This document shows positions 7,606 through 15,749 of a stretch of DNA of 64,000 nt, one piece after another. The stretch is taken from the NCBI GenBank assembly GCA_002507545.1, contig DAVR01000003.1:62001-126000 (forward strand), written 5' to 3'. Under the pieces are notes generated by a model. It did not search any database, had not been told where the DNA came from, and saw nothing but the letters and a program-made list of their open reading frames with translations. The translations under genes were made by a program, and so were the position numbers. How positions within the stretch are numbered: position 1 is the stretch's first letter; each line of letters opens with the position of its first letter. This DNA is from Archaeoglobus sp. UBA230. GTDB lineage: Archaea > Halobacteriota > Archaeoglobi > Archaeoglobales > Archaeoglobaceae.

Positions 7606-9853
7606 ACAGGAGTTCGTACGGCGTCGCGACCGGGTTAACGTAAAGCCAGAACCTGAAGCGCTCCTTCGGGCGGCGATACCTGCGCTCCGTTTTACCGGCG
7701 CCTATTGGCATCTTCGTCCTTCCTCCGCCGCTGAATACTTCGCCGGAGCCTCCGTATCCTGAATAACCACCGCCGCCGCTGCCACTGTAACCCGTGTAAC
7801 CAGCCAAACCGTAGCCTGAGTAGTCGCTACCCCCGCTGTAACCGCCCATCGAGCCTCCACCGCTTCCGCCACTACCTTTTGACTTGCCGGTAGAACCAGA
7901 GCCAGAGCTTCTTACTCCTTTGGAGGCTAGCTTAGGAGCTGAACTCAGTTCGCCAAAAGAGGACACGTAGCTCGGGATGCTGAAACCTCCGCTCCTCGAG
8001 TAGCTTCCTACGGAGTACCCTAAGAACAGACCAGTTCTGGCGATCGAGCTGATTATTTCCGACACACTGACGTAACGTACCCTGCCGTACTCCTCGTTGT
8101 ATCTAGCTAAATCTAGCGTCTTAGCTCGTTCTTCGAATTCCTCTGCTAGCTTTTCCACCCTCTTTGCAGTCTCGACCGGAATCTTCTCCCACTCGGAGAT
8201 GTGGATCTTGTGGTACTTCTCGCCGTAACCGAGCTTTTGCAGAAATCTGCCGACTCTAGTATCCCTTAACCACCTGGGCAGGGTCACCTGCCTGTAATGC
8301 GTCCATCCTACATCGCGAACTTTGCGCAAGTACGTTCCGGGATACTCTAGCCCCTGAACTAGCTGCGACTCGAAGTGAGCTGGAGTTATTACCTGCCTTT
8401 CCGTGCTGTAACCGAAAACGTTCTCGCCTGGTATCAGCGTCTTTCCGCTCATCTGGCCGGTCCTAACCTGGTATTCTGCAAATGTCTCTCCAGGTCTTGG
8501 TTTCACGAACTGAATTACGTCATGTGTAACTACGGCTTGTGTTTTTGGTTTTCTGATAGTGATTTTGAGCGACTCGCTGACTCCCTCGCCTATACCCACA
8601 TATGCCAGGTAGCCTAGAGGTTCCCCAGTCGGAGCTGGTGCGGACTGATACCAGTGTAAGGCGTCGAACTGCTTGCGGAATCCAGCAGCCTGTTCGGGCT
8701 TGGCTTCAAGGAGAAGCTGCTCTCCTGGCTTCACGTTGAAGGCTTTGTGCTGGGTCATGTGCACTAGAGTTGCTTCTTTGCCGGCAACCTGCTGGACAAG
8801 TACGTCACCACTAACGGGTTCGTATGTATAGCTCTCTACAAACTTTATTCCCGGCTCTTCAACGTAGGTCCCTTTTATCTGGCCTATCTTCTGCTCGGTG
8901 ATGACTCTAAACTTGCCAAACGGACCACCAACAACCTTTGCCGTTCCTTTGCCCAGGTAGTAACCACCCACTACTTCTCCAGCGAGCTCACCTGCTATGA
9001 ACGGGTCACCTCTAAGCCCTGTTAGAAGCCTGTTGGGGATGTTCTTTACCCACTCGTAGGTCCCATAAGCGAGTTCCTTACCCGCCTCGATTGGGCCTTT
9101 ATCGATGGCCGTCTTTGCTACTTGAACAGTTGACTGAGCGATGTTTGCAGCTCCTGCTGCCAAGCCAATACCGAACAATCCCACGCCAACGCCAAATTTC
9201 TCTATCGGTCCAGCTCTATCGCCGGTTTTAAGCAGCTCAAGCCTCTTAGTACTTAGTTGTTCCTTAAATCCTTCTACCGCCTCATTGGCTTTATCGAACA
9301 GTGTTTCTTGTTCAGGCTCCTGAGGATGTAGTCTGCTCTGGCCAATAGCTTCGGCTCTGTCTAATGGTTCACGGCTCTCTGACTCTAGGCTTACTTCCTT
9401 GATTTCAACTTTCACACCATACTTCTGCTCGATTTGTTTAGCTGCTTCTTCAGGATTCTTGCCCTCGCTTATAGCTTTCCTGAACTCGCGGACTATCTGC
9501 TCCTCTTTTTGTTTTTGAGCTTCTTTCAGAGCTGCTCTGGTTGGCTTTGCCTGTGGTGGAGTTTTGCCTGTTTTTAAGCTTGAGTGGTGTCTGTGCCTCG
9601 AACTGCTTGAAGAGCTTGAAGGTCTGGCTTCTGGAATTTCGGCTCTGGTTGGCTTTGCCTGTGGACGTGTTCTTTCTGATAAATTCCTCGCTTGTTCGGG
9701 TGTTATCGTTGCTGTCCTATGCTCTGCGTAGGCTTCTTTCTCTTTGTCTTGCGACTCTTGCGCTGCCCTCCTCAAGGCACCATCCAAACTGTAACCACTG
9801 TCCTCCTGCTCAACCCCATATCTACCCCTGTTTCCAGAGGCGGAGAGGGCCAA
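7535..9853 (-). CDS. large provirus structural-type protein, 772 aa, Gly-rich with basic tail
   Basis: The longest gene of the element. Order of regions: polar, low-complexity N-terminus (Ser run near 80; repeated PQAKPTRA units near 66 and 101), a charged helical part, a Gly/Ala-rich hydrophobic segment (about 220-245, FGVGVGLFGIGLAAG), a long beta-rich middle, then a Gly/Ser/Tyr-rich stretch (about 650-715) and a very basic end (RARKKVKRSRRR). No enzyme motif. A large internal or tail-type virion protein that contacts DNA through its tail is plausible but unproven. It starts with TTG directly after the ATPase stop, behind GAGGGGGTGATG. Confidence 0.65.
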   Translation of the reverse strand: MALSASGNRGRYGVEQEDSGYSLDGALRRAAQESQDKEKEAYAEHRTATITPEQARNLSERTRPQAKPTRAEIPEARPSSSSSSSRHRHHSSLKTGKTPPQAKPTRAALKEAQKQKEEQIVREFRKAISEGKNPEEAAKQIEQKYGVKVEIKEVSLESESREPLDRAEAIGQSRLHPQEPEQETLFDKANEAVEGFKEQLSTKRLELLKTGDRAGPIEKFGVGVGLFGIGLAAGAANIAQSTVQVAKTAIDKGPIEAGKELAYGTYEWVKNIPNRLLTGLRGDPFIAGELAGEVVGGYYLGKGTAKVVGGPFGKFRVITEQKIGQIKGTYVEEPGIKFVESYTYEPVSGDVLVQQVAGKEATLVHMTQHKAFNVKPGEQLLLEAKPEQAAGFRKQFDALHWYQSAPAPTGEPLGYLAYVGIGEGVSESLKITIRKPKTQAVVTHDVIQFVKPRPGETFAEYQVRTGQMSGKTLIPGENVFGYSTERQVITPAHFESQLVQGLEYPGTYLRKVRDVGWTHYRQVTLPRWLRDTRVGRFLQKLGYGEKYHKIHISEWEKIPVETAKRVEKLAEEFEERAKTLDLARYNEEYGRVRYVSVSEIISSIARTGLFLGYSVGSYSRSGGFSIPSYVSSFGELSSAPKLASKGVRSSGSGSTGKSKGSGGSGGGSMGGYSGGSDYSGYGLAGYTGYSGSGGGGYSGYGGSGEVFSGGGRTKMPIGAGKTERRYRRPKERFRFWLYVNPVATPYELLFGRRIRSRGGRRARKKVKRSRRR

Positions 9854-10795
9854 TTACATCACCCCCTCAACCTCTACCATCTCAAAATCGTCGTCCTCGG
9901 TACTCTGTATTCCCCTGAGTGTGACGAGGAGTGTGGTGATTATACCTCTGTCTGGGAAGCTGAACTTCGCCCAAGTTCCTGTGTTCTTTTCCTCGATAAA
10001 GGCGTGGCCCAGCTCCGCAAACTTGACCTTTTTGGGGTCCAAAATGCTGTCTCTGTGCACCTTGGATCCCGCCATGTAGAGGTAAAACATCATCTTTCCG
10101 AGTATTCTGGAGTCTATGTCAGTCACAACCTGCGTGGCTCCGTAGAGGCTGAGCTTACGCTGCCTGAAGTATCTTAGGGCGTTCATTAGGAAGTTTAGCA
10201 TGTAATACTTGTACCCCTTAGCATATCGCTCGGCGATATCGTCAAATTCGTCGAAGAACAGGCTGGCAAAACTCTTCAGCTTTAGCATCTCGTAAATGAA
10301 TGAGTACCAGAAAGCGTGGCGGGTTGTGTTGAGCTCGTTTGCTGCGAGGATTCTTGCCTGCTTGTACTCTTTGTAGATCGTAACGAGGTTTTGATCGCTG
10401 TATTCGGCCCTCCAGTCTGCTGAAGGTGGGTACACAACGTTTACCATCTCGCTGTCGGCATTCCTTATTATTTCTCTAATAGTTTTGTACGGATATAATT
10501 CGTAATACTGTTTTATTTCTGAATCGGCCTCGAATTGAATGCGGTCGTCAACGTGGTGGAAGATTCTGAACTCCACCCTGTGATCTGCATGGTGCCACTG
10601 ATCGATCTCCCTTCCTCTCCAGAACACAACCTCTCGGCCGTCGGCATATAGGTAGTCGAGCAGATGCAAGAGGAGAGTTGTCTTCCCAGAACCCATTCCG
10701 CCACTAAGGAGAGCTGTTACACCCTGCTGGAACTCGTGCTTACCGTCAGTTATTTTCCATAATAACTCCTCAGCAAAAATTGTTTTAAGACTCAT
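9854..10795 (-). CDS. provirus P-loop ATPase (packaging/assembly type)
   Basis: 313 aa. Walker A GGMGSGKTTLL lies near residue 32, Walker B is SLFFDEFDD near 190, and a polar sensor-like segment (LYGATQVVTD) follows. No helicase or AAA signature is seen. A single P-loop ATPase among membrane and structural genes is the usual position of FtsK/HerA- or Zot-like assembly ATPases in archaeal viruses, where it drives genome packaging or virion extrusion. That role is inferred from context. ATG 10795 is preferred over an upstream in-frame start at 10825; it overlaps the previous gene by 11 bp. Confidence 0.78.
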   Translation of the reverse strand: MSLKTIFAEELLWKITDGKHEFQQGVTALLSGGMGSGKTTLLLHLLDYLYADGREVVFWRGREIDQWHHADHRVEFRIFHHVDDRIQFEADSEIKQYYELYPYKTIREIIRNADSEMVNVVYPPSADWRAEYSDQNLVTIYKEYKQARILAANELNTTRHAFWYSFIYEMLKLKSFASLFFDEFDDIAERYAKGYKYYMLNFLMNALRYFRQRKLSLYGATQVVTDIDSRILGKMMFYLYMAGSKVHRDSILDPKKVKFAELGHAFIEEKNTGTWAKFSFPDRGIITTLLVTLRGIQSTEDDDFEMVEVEGVM

Positions 10796-11150
10796 GAGAA
10801 CCACCACGCCTCTTCCACTTTTCATTAAGCTTTTGCTGGAAGTCTAACAGGGCTGTGTAGTCTACAAGGTCTTTTTCGAAGATTATGTTTACCAGCTCTT
10901 CTTCGATTTTTGATGCAGTGACCCACGCCTGGCTTAAGCCCTTCGGGCTATACACCATGATCATTGCCGCGTTAAGTTCACTTCTCAGCTTCGGGAGTTT
11001 TCCGTCTTCTTTGTGGTATTTTTTCAAAGCTGCTGATACGATGCAGCTAAGGTGGTTGAGCTTCTGAAGGTAGTCGCTTATCCCATCGCCAAGATTTGTG
11101 AGGCTGCCAACGAGCTCGGCGATGTAGCGTTTTAGCATCTGCTCACTCAT
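10785..11150 (-). CDS. provirus hypothetical protein, 121 aa, helical
   Basis: All-helical, soluble, slightly basic protein with coiled-coil-like spacing (ALKKYHKEDGKLPKLRSELN; LDFQQKLNEKWKRRGG). No known domain. Its start overlaps the end of the membrane-protein gene upstream by 4 bp, and its end overlaps the ATPase start, so the three are translated as a coupled set. It may be an adaptor for the ATPase. Confidence 0.62.
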   Translation of the reverse strand: MSEQMLKRYIAELVGSLTNLGDGISDYLQKLNHLSCIVSAALKKYHKEDGKLPKLRSELNAAMIMVYSPKGLSQAWVTASKIEEELVNIIFEKDLVDYTALLDFQQKLNEKWKRRGGSHES

Positions 11151-11986
11151 GGCCTTACCCCTTGGCTGATGCTAACTGGCAGAATGTCATTAACCTGCTG
11201 AGCAACATTCGCTGCAGAGCTTCCGTTTCCTCCAAATACAATTTCCAGCAGAGCGAGCCCAAAAACTACACCCATTATAACCATGAATACTGCGAATGCT
11301 GTTTTAAGCGCATCAGATTTTCCTCTTGCTGCAAGTTCTTCCGCGACCCTCGCATTCGTTCTAGCCCTCAGATTGACTGGGTTCATTGAGAAAAGCATGT
11401 ACTCTATCGTGTCTTTCACTCTAATCGTATAACCTCTCACTTTCATTCTCACTCCTGAGATCTCCCTTTCCTCCTCCCACTTCTCATCCGCAAACGCCTC
11501 GAGGAGTTCCCGCTTTTCATCATCAACAACCTCATAAGAATACATTTTTACATCCTGTACTTCCTCGACCTCGTAACCTGGCGCGTTGTCCGACTTCTTT
11601 ATTTTCACGAAGTCTTTGAGCTTCTTGCCGAGAGTTTTGAGCAGTGTCGCCTTTGCTGCAAATTCGAGTGGTATTGTAACTCCGTTCTTTTCGTACGCAA
11701 CCGCAACCGGCACTCCTGCCAAACTCTTAAAACTTCCAGGGATGTTCATGAAGTCTCCATAGTGTTTGTGCTGGGAGAAGCCGTGTTTGTAGTCGATTCT
11801 CACCCATCCCCAGCGCCCATCGTCTCTCTCAACCATCAAGATTGGTTGTTTCTTGAGCTTTGCCACAAAGTGTGTGAATAAAGGTCTGCTCCAGCTGTAC
11901 AACCACACTATAAATCCGAGGAGTAGGGCATTCAGAACTGCTGAGAACACCAAAACTTGGATCAATTCCTGGACGATGTTTGCCAT
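11147..11986 (-). CDS. provirus membrane-anchored protein, 279 aa
   Basis: An N-terminal TM helix (VLVFSAVLNALLLGFIVWLYSW), then a soluble domain of about 170 residues, then a C-terminal TM helix (FAVFMVIMGVVFGLALLEIVF) and a short tail. The soluble part includes GRWGWVRIDYKHGF and a charged EEVQDVKMYSYEVVDDEKREL stretch; no family is recognised. ATG 11986 is chosen because GAGGTGA lies about 6 nt upstream, while GTG 11992 abuts the RBS. The gene precedes the ATPase cluster and may anchor the assembly machinery in the host membrane. Confidence 0.65.
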   Translation of the reverse strand: MANIVQELIQVLVFSAVLNALLLGFIVWLYSWSRPLFTHFVAKLKKQPILMVERDDGRWGWVRIDYKHGFSQHKHYGDFMNIPGSFKSLAGVPVAVAYEKNGVTIPLEFAAKATLLKTLGKKLKDFVKIKKSDNAPGYEVEEVQDVKMYSYEVVDDEKRELLEAFADEKWEEEREISGVRMKVRGYTIRVKDTIEYMLFSMNPVNLRARTNARVAEELAARGKSDALKTAFAVFMVIMGVVFGLALLEIVFGGNGSSAANVAQQVNDILPVSISQGVRP

Positions 11987-12002
11987 AAACACTCACCTCA
12001 TC

Positions 12003-12479
12003 TCAACCAAACAACTTACCAAATGCACGCATTATCCCCCGCTTGGGCTGCGCAGCTGCAAAGCCGTCTGCCTCCTGTGACATTATCAAGTGCTTAATTT
12101 GAGTTGTTTCAGCTCTGCGCTCGAAGCCGTTTATAGCCCTGTCAACTGCTAAGTGGAGAAGGAGCTCAATATTCTCAAGAACTATGTAGAAGCTGTAGGT
12201 TAGCTTGTAAGGGGGAATGCTCTCCATTATCTGGTCTATCTGCTCGCTTATTCTGCGTTTGTATATGAAAATGTCCTTCTCTCTTATGTTCGAGGTTGCT
12301 ATGAACCTCGTGTTCTCTATCAGAACCCAGAGCTGCTTTTTAATCTCATCAGGAGCATACAGATCAACAATTGCGAACAGATAATTGTAGATGTCGTTCT
12401 CCTTGAAAAGCTGTTGCATCATAAATGCTTGGGCCGGATCAAAATATTGTTCACCACTCGGAGGAATTCCTTCCTGCAT
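12003..12479 (-). CDS. provirus hypothetical protein, 158 aa
   Basis: Soluble, mostly helical protein (QQLFKENDIYNYLFAIVDLY; VDRAINGFERRAETTQIKHL) with no recognised motif or membrane segment. It overlaps the upstream membrane gene by 29 bp and is followed closely by the 279-aa membrane protein. It belongs to the structural/assembly operon. Confidence 0.62.
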   Translation of the reverse strand: MQEGIPPSGEQYFDPAQAFMMQQLFKENDIYNYLFAIVDLYAPDEIKKQLWVLIENTRFIATSNIREKDIFIYKRRISEQIDQIMESIPPYKLTYSFYIVLENIELLLHLAVDRAINGFERRAETTQIKHLIMSQEADGFAAAQPKRGIMRAFGKLFG

Positions 12480-12786
12480 CCTCTATCACCTCACCCGCTT
12501 TTGCCCACATAAGGTAAAAGAACTGGACAAAGCCCACAATCGCAAGAATTGCTGTGAGATACGAGAGTAATGGTTCACTAGCGCTTGTAACCACTACTTG
12601 TGGAGCGCCGCTTGTGGTGTTGAACAAAATCTCGTAGCGATCAATTTTGAAGTTACTGTATGTTAAGAGACCGAAAAAGAGGCCAGCTATGAGGGCGAGC
12701 ATTGGATTTTTTGTGCTGTCTATGAAGCTGAGGGCGAAAAGGGCTGTCCCAGATGCGAATACTGCAATATATACCTCAAGCATCAT
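12451..12786 (-). CDS. provirus membrane protein, 111 aa, 3 TM
   Basis: Three hydrophobic segments: LEVYIAVFASGTALFALSFI, MLALIAGLFFGLLTYSNF and LLSYLTAILAIVGFVQFFYLMW, with an external loop rich in small residues (FNTTSGAPQVVVTSASEP) carrying one sequon. Cytoplasmic end acidic. No family is recognised. A small virion membrane protein is likely from context. Confidence 0.62.
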   Translation of the reverse strand: MMLEVYIAVFASGTALFALSFIDSTKNPMLALIAGLFFGLLTYSNFKIDRYEILFNTTSGAPQVVVTSASEPLLSYLTAILAIVGFVQFFYLMWAKAGEVIEDAGRNSSEW

Positions 12787-12811
12787 CGTACCACCTTAAA
12801 AGAAATAGTGT

Positions 12812-12827
12812 CAGCCCTTGCGGGCTG
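12812..12827 (-). terminator. intercistronic hairpin behind the first structural gene
   Basis: CAGCCC, a 4-nt loop, then GGGCTG: a perfect 6-bp stem, 23 bp after the stop of the 160-aa membrane protein and 26 bp before the next gene. No T-run follows. It could lower read-through or protect the upstream transcript, giving the first gene a higher mRNA level than the rest of the operon, as is common for major structural proteins. Inferred. Confidence 0.4.
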
Positions 12828-12849
12828 CTGAATTCATTCGTTTGTAGGT

Positions 12850-13332
12850 TTAGAGTCCTCCTCCGCCTCTGCCGCCAAATATTCCGAACGCTGCAACCAC
12901 TGCTCCAATTACCACACCGAACACCGTGGCGTAGAGGGCCATTGGCGCCATCTGGAAGCTCTTCCATATAGTGTTGGTCGTCTTGGTGTATGCGTCGTAG
13001 GCTTCGGTGTTGTTTGCGTCCGGAGCTGTAATGGTGTTGTCAGCCTCGGCCATCATTCCGATGCCGAGCTTCAGAGCGAGTCCAGCTGCTATAAGTAGAA
13101 CCACTAGGTACAGGATGTTTGCTGCAGCTCTGTAGTCTCCGAGGAACCTCGGAGCTGCTTCGGGGAATACTTTTATCAGTCTGCTGGTCGGTAGGATTTT
13201 TACTAGCCTCATGAGAAAGCCGTGCGTCGCCTTAGCTCCGACGTCGTACAGCTCCCAGTACTTCCTCCTCGTTGCCAGCAATGGAACCCCTACCACAAAC
13301 ACCGCCACCAGGGCCGCCACCAACACCGACAT
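12850..13332 (-). CDS. provirus membrane protein, 160 aa (candidate major structural protein)
   Basis: First gene of the structural operon, with its own promoter, a good RBS (GGTGAT) and a hairpin behind it. The N-terminal hydrophobic segment (MSVLVAALVAVFVVGVPLL) may be a cleaved signal or a first TM helix. A basic amphipathic stretch follows, then one TM helix (NILYLVVLLIAAGLALKLGIG), a polar Asn/Thr-rich loop with a sequon (NNTEAYDAY) and a C-terminal TM helix (MALYATVFGVVIGAVVAAFGIF) ending GGRGGGGL. Two hydrophobic helices around a polar loop are reminiscent of spindle-virus coat proteins. Homology is not shown. Confidence 0.65.
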   Translation of the reverse strand: MSVLVAALVAVFVVGVPLLATRRKYWELYDVGAKATHGFLMRLVKILPTSRLIKVFPEAAPRFLGDYRAAANILYLVVLLIAAGLALKLGIGMMAEADNTITAPDANNTEAYDAYTKTTNTIWKSFQMAPMALYATVFGVVIGAVVAAFGIFGGRGGGGL

Positions 13333-13333
13333 G

Positions 13334-13370
13334 CTATCACCAAAAAATAATGTGGAACAAAAATATTTAA
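13334..13370 (-). promoter_or_regulatory. promoter and RBS of the structural operon
   Basis: On the minus strand a TATA box (TTAAATATTTTT, centre about 13365) lies about 33 nt upstream of the ATG at 13332, with a GGTGAT ribosome-binding site 4 nt before the start. This predicts a leader of only a few bases. It is the only clear promoter ahead of the roughly 10-kb run of minus-strand genes down to 2893. Confidence 0.6.
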
Positions 13371-13583
13371 GAAATGATATTTACCTAAAACGGTTCTATT
13401 AGTACCCTCTGTAATTACTATATTATTCTACGCCCTCAGAATTGTTGTTCGAACTGCTGGCAGAAAAAAGAAGCCCCTCGTTTCTTTTTCAATCTAAAGC
13501 CAATATAACGGATTTTAAAGAAAAAGAAGGTTCAAGAGTAATGAAATATTTGAATAAGCTTAGTTATTCGGTTTTCTTAGCCT
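13371..13583. other. AT-rich non-coding stretch inside the provirus
   Basis: Part of the longest intergenic gap of the element (13333-13659). I find no ORF with a plausible start and RBS on either strand, and no repeats beyond simple A/T runs. It separates the structural operon promoter from the terminator of the regulatory operon. A small RNA or replication origin cannot be excluded. Confidence 0.4.
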
Positions 13584-13625
13584 TGAAAAAAATGTAGATG
13601 ATACTATATCATCCGCTCTTTTTTA
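13584..13625. terminator. bidirectional terminator-like inverted repeat
   Basis: GATGATA-CTA-TATCATC (13597-13613) is a perfect 7-bp inverted repeat flanked on the plus strand by CGCTCTTTTTT and on the minus strand by TACATTTTTTT. It lies about 45 bp past the stop of the last regulatory-block gene (13660), so it probably ends that operon. It could also be an operator, because the stem is AT-rich and symmetric. Confidence 0.5.
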
Positions 13626-13659
13626 TGGTGCCCCTGTGTCGGTTTCTGGACCGTTATTA

Positions 13660-13959
13660 TTATGGGCTTATCCTGCGAATGTTGTCCACTACCATGCACA
13701 ATAATTCGAGGAGGTCTCCCTTCTCTCTTATTATATGTAGCCTGCGGCGGAGCATTCTGTCTGTTATGTCGTAGCGCTTTGCGATTGACTTAACCGGCTC
13801 TCCAGTGAGCATGCTAATTATGTAGATCTCAACCACACAGCTATCACATATCTTTGAAACAAGATTTAGCTTCCTGCCGCATCTCACACACCTGCTATTT
13901 TCTTTGAACAGGCCCGTTCTCCAATGCGGTTTACGAGAATTGTACAGAGCTGGGGACAA
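13660..13959 (-). CDS. zinc-ribbon / helix-turn-helix protein, 99 aa
   Basis: Residues about 25-45 hold a CxxC...CxxC zinc ribbon (CVRCGRKLNLVSKICDSC). This is followed by a helix-turn-helix of the sigma or resolvase type (EPVKSIAKRYDITDRMLRRRLHII), so it probably binds DNA. The TTG at 13959 is preferred: GGGGAGGTG lies a few bases upstream and it overlaps the recombinase gene by only 29 bp, against 74 bp for the longest frame. Position directly behind a recombinase suggests a directionality factor or a regulator. Family not recognised. Confidence 0.6.
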   Translation of the reverse strand: MSPALYNSRKPHWRTGLFKENSRCVRCGRKLNLVSKICDSCVVEIYIISMLTGEPVKSIAKRYDITDRMLRRRLHIIREKGDLLELLCMVVDNIRRISP

Positions 13960-14818
13960 TCTCGACACCTCCCCACGTCCGCATGTACTCCTTAACAATT
14001 GCATCTGGGGTAAACTTGCGGTAGAACTCGTCCGTTACCGGCGTCTTAAGGACGTTGAGAAGTTTTTCAAGTTCCTCGGTGTCGTGGCCCATTATCGCCA
14101 CCCTTACTGGCTCTGGCAGCCCAACCTTAGCGCTGTATATAGCGAAGAACTTGCGGAACTGGCGGAGCTGTAGCTTGCCTGCTTTGGAAAAAGCGTGGCG
14201 GATGGAGCCGTCAGTGAACAGCTTTGAGTTGTTGCAAAACATGAGCTTTAGCAGCTTTTTTACGTCTGGATGCAGAGGGATGACTCTTTCGGTCCAGGTC
14301 TTTGATTTCTCCGCCGGCAGGATGAAGTAGTCCTGGGTAAGGTTGAGGTCCGAGGGCTCCAAGCGCTTGAGCTCTTCTGGTCGTAAGCCAGTAGTGGCGG
14401 CGAGGGTAGATGCCGTTATAGCGCGTAGCTTTACGACCGTTCTAAGATTTGATTTGTAGAGGCTCAGTATGTGGTCGTGCACGTCCTCAAGTGTTACATC
14501 GTAAAGGCTGTTTTCATGAGCGAAAAGTCTCTTAGTTTTGCGCTTCCTGTGGCTGTTTAATAAATTAATAAGGTTACTGTAATCTTGGCCTCGGAAGTCG
14601 GCGAGCCATTTTAAGAAGATCTTGACGACTGTGAAGTAGCGGGATGGGTCAGCCGTTTGGCTGCGATCTATAACATATTCTAGTACTCTCTCAGGTGTGA
14701 GTTCGCCTTTTGTTGTTTTGTAAAACTGGAGAAGCTTCTTTCTGTAGTCTTGTTTAGTGGCTTCTCGCGCCTCAATGGACACCAAGAAAAACTCTACGTC
14801 GCGAGGGCCGAAGTACAT
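13931..14818 (-). CDS. second tyrosine recombinase (XerC/phage-integrase type)
   Basis: 295 aa. An N-terminal SAM-like core-binding domain (about 1-100) precedes a catalytic domain with Arg in TTGLRPEELKRLEPSDL, Lys in AEKSKTWTERVIPL, an Arg in LRQFRKFF (where HxxR is usual), His in IMGHDTEE and Tyr in DEFYRKFTPD. The set R-K-(Q)xxR-H-Y is nearly complete, so it is probably active. It is clearly different from the recombinase at 2893-3858 and lies 4 kb from attR. Possible jobs are dimer resolution, DNA inversion or excision. Confidence 0.83.
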   Translation of the reverse strand: MYFGPRDVEFFLVSIEAREATKQDYRKKLLQFYKTTKGELTPERVLEYVIDRSQTADPSRYFTVVKIFLKWLADFRGQDYSNLINLLNSHRKRKTKRLFAHENSLYDVTLEDVHDHILSLYKSNLRTVVKLRAITASTLAATTGLRPEELKRLEPSDLNLTQDYFILPAEKSKTWTERVIPLHPDVKKLLKLMFCNNSKLFTDGSIRHAFSKAGKLQLRQFRKFFAIYSAKVGLPEPVRVAIMGHDTEELEKLLNVLKTPVTDEFYRKFTPDAIVKEYMRTWGGVEIVPSSVQFS

Positions 14819-15088
14819 TTAACTACCTCCGTACTGACTCCAGCACATCGCCGCACAGGCATCGTGGTCTTCCTTTGTTATGTTGATGTGGTATCTCTGC
14901 TCGTGGATTTGCTGCATGAAGTAGCAGCCTTCCATGCATGCCCAGTACTGCTGCACACTCTCCTTGAAGCCCTGAACCTTGTCCTTGATACCCACTCCGA
15001 CTTTGACCGTCTTGTTCTTCAGATCATTAACATATACGCAGCCAGAGAGTAGTAATGCCGCCAACAACAAGAATAGTAAAGCCTTCAT
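14819..15088 (-). CDS. small lipoprotein, Cys-rich, 89 aa
   Basis: It has a signal peptide with a clear lipobox (LLAALLLSGC, Cys at about 17), so the mature part is anchored outside the membrane. The C-terminal half has four more cysteines in two CxxxC-like pairs (ACMEGCYF; ACAAMC) plus His residues, suggesting disulfides or metal binding. It directly precedes the recombinase gene (no gap). A superinfection-exclusion or surface protein is possible; no family is recognised. Confidence 0.62.
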   Translation of the reverse strand: MKALLFLLLAALLLSGCVYVNDLKNKTVKVGVGIKDKVQGFKESVQQYWACMEGCYFMQQIHEQRYHINITKEDHDACAAMCWSQYGGS

Positions 15089-15125
15089 TGAGCATCAGCC
15101 TCCTTTAAGTCTCTGTAAACCGACC

Positions 15126-15359
15126 TCAAAAATCGCTCAATCTCCTGTTAGCCGGCGATATGCTGAGTCTGAACTCTTGGTTCAGGTGAAAATTCTCGAT
15201 TATTCTGGCATCTTCGGTCGTTATCGTTGTCTTGACCTTGTAATCTGAGTTGTCGAACTCGATCGTAACTTTATAGGTTTCCACGCTTTCTCCATCGCGA
15301 TTTATCTTTTCCGTTCGATTAATTCCTATTACCTTTCCGACCAGGTTTCTAATCTCCAA
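15126..15359 (-). CDS. provirus hypothetical protein, about 77 aa
   Basis: Small beta-rich protein (NLVGKVIGINRTEKI; ETYKVTIEFDNSDYKVKTTI), possibly an OB- or Sm-like barrel by its strand pattern, but no family is assigned. TTG 15359 is preferred because GGAGGTGG lies 8 nt upstream. The open frame reaches GTG 15377. It overlaps the end of the 49-aa gene by 11 bp. Confidence 0.5.
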   Translation of the reverse strand: MEIRNLVGKVIGINRTEKINRDGESVETYKVTIEFDNSDYKVKTTITTEDARIIENFHLNQEFRLSISPANRRLSDF

Positions 15360-15498
15360 TCTCACCACCTCCCTCACAATTTCCCAAAACCAGAAGCTGA
15401 ATCAGTCTGGACTTGGCAGCAGAATCAAGCCGTTCAAGATCTTCGATGATCTTCTCCATGTCCGTCTTCTCTTTTTCGAGCAGTTGAATGATCCTCAT
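15349..15498 (-). CDS. provirus small helical protein, 49 aa
   Basis: Its ATG overlaps the TGA of the gene above (ATGA), so translation is probably coupled. The product (MRIIQLLEKEKTDMEKIIED then LERLDSAAKSRLIQLL) is a single long amphipathic helix or helical hairpin, of the kind seen in small dimeric DNA-binding or antitoxin-like proteins. Function unknown. Confidence 0.5.
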   Translation of the reverse strand: MRIIQLLEKEKTDMEKIIEDLERLDSAAKSRLIQLLVLGNCEGGGEIGD

Positions 15499-15749
15499 GA
15501 AATCATTGCGCTCAAGGAGTTTGAAGAGGAATACTCCGAGCGAGATGTACAGGCTGAGGTATACACTTCGTCGTTGTAAGCTCTGATGGTTATTGTTGGG
15601 CTGCCTATTGTGTCCACATAAATCTCATCAACCTGCATATCTCCAGTGATTAGGTAACCTTCTTCGTCGTATTGCTGCTTATACTCCTCCACTCTCTCCT
15701 CTGTAAGGGCGCCCTTATCCACATCGAGGTAAAATTCGATTTCTTTCAA
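15495..15749 (-). CDS. provirus hypothetical protein, 84 aa
   Basis: A TTG at 15749 overlaps the TGA of the winged-helix gene upstream (TTGA) and has GGGGGTGA as RBS, so I prefer it to GTG 15779. Product: acidic N-terminal half (KEIEFYLDVDKGALTEERVEEY), a beta-rich middle (QVDEIYVDTIGSPTITIRAY) and a Ser-rich end. No family recognised. Confidence 0.5.
   Translation of the reverse strand: MKEIEFYLDVDKGALTEERVEEYKQQYDEEGYLITGDMQVDEIYVDTIGSPTITIRAYNDEVYTSACTSRSEYSSSNSLSAMIS

Noticed and set aside
9854-10795. Zonula occludens toxin
   Set aside because: Only the P-loop ATPase part is Zot-like by layout; in viruses such proteins act in assembly, and no toxin-like C-terminus is seen.
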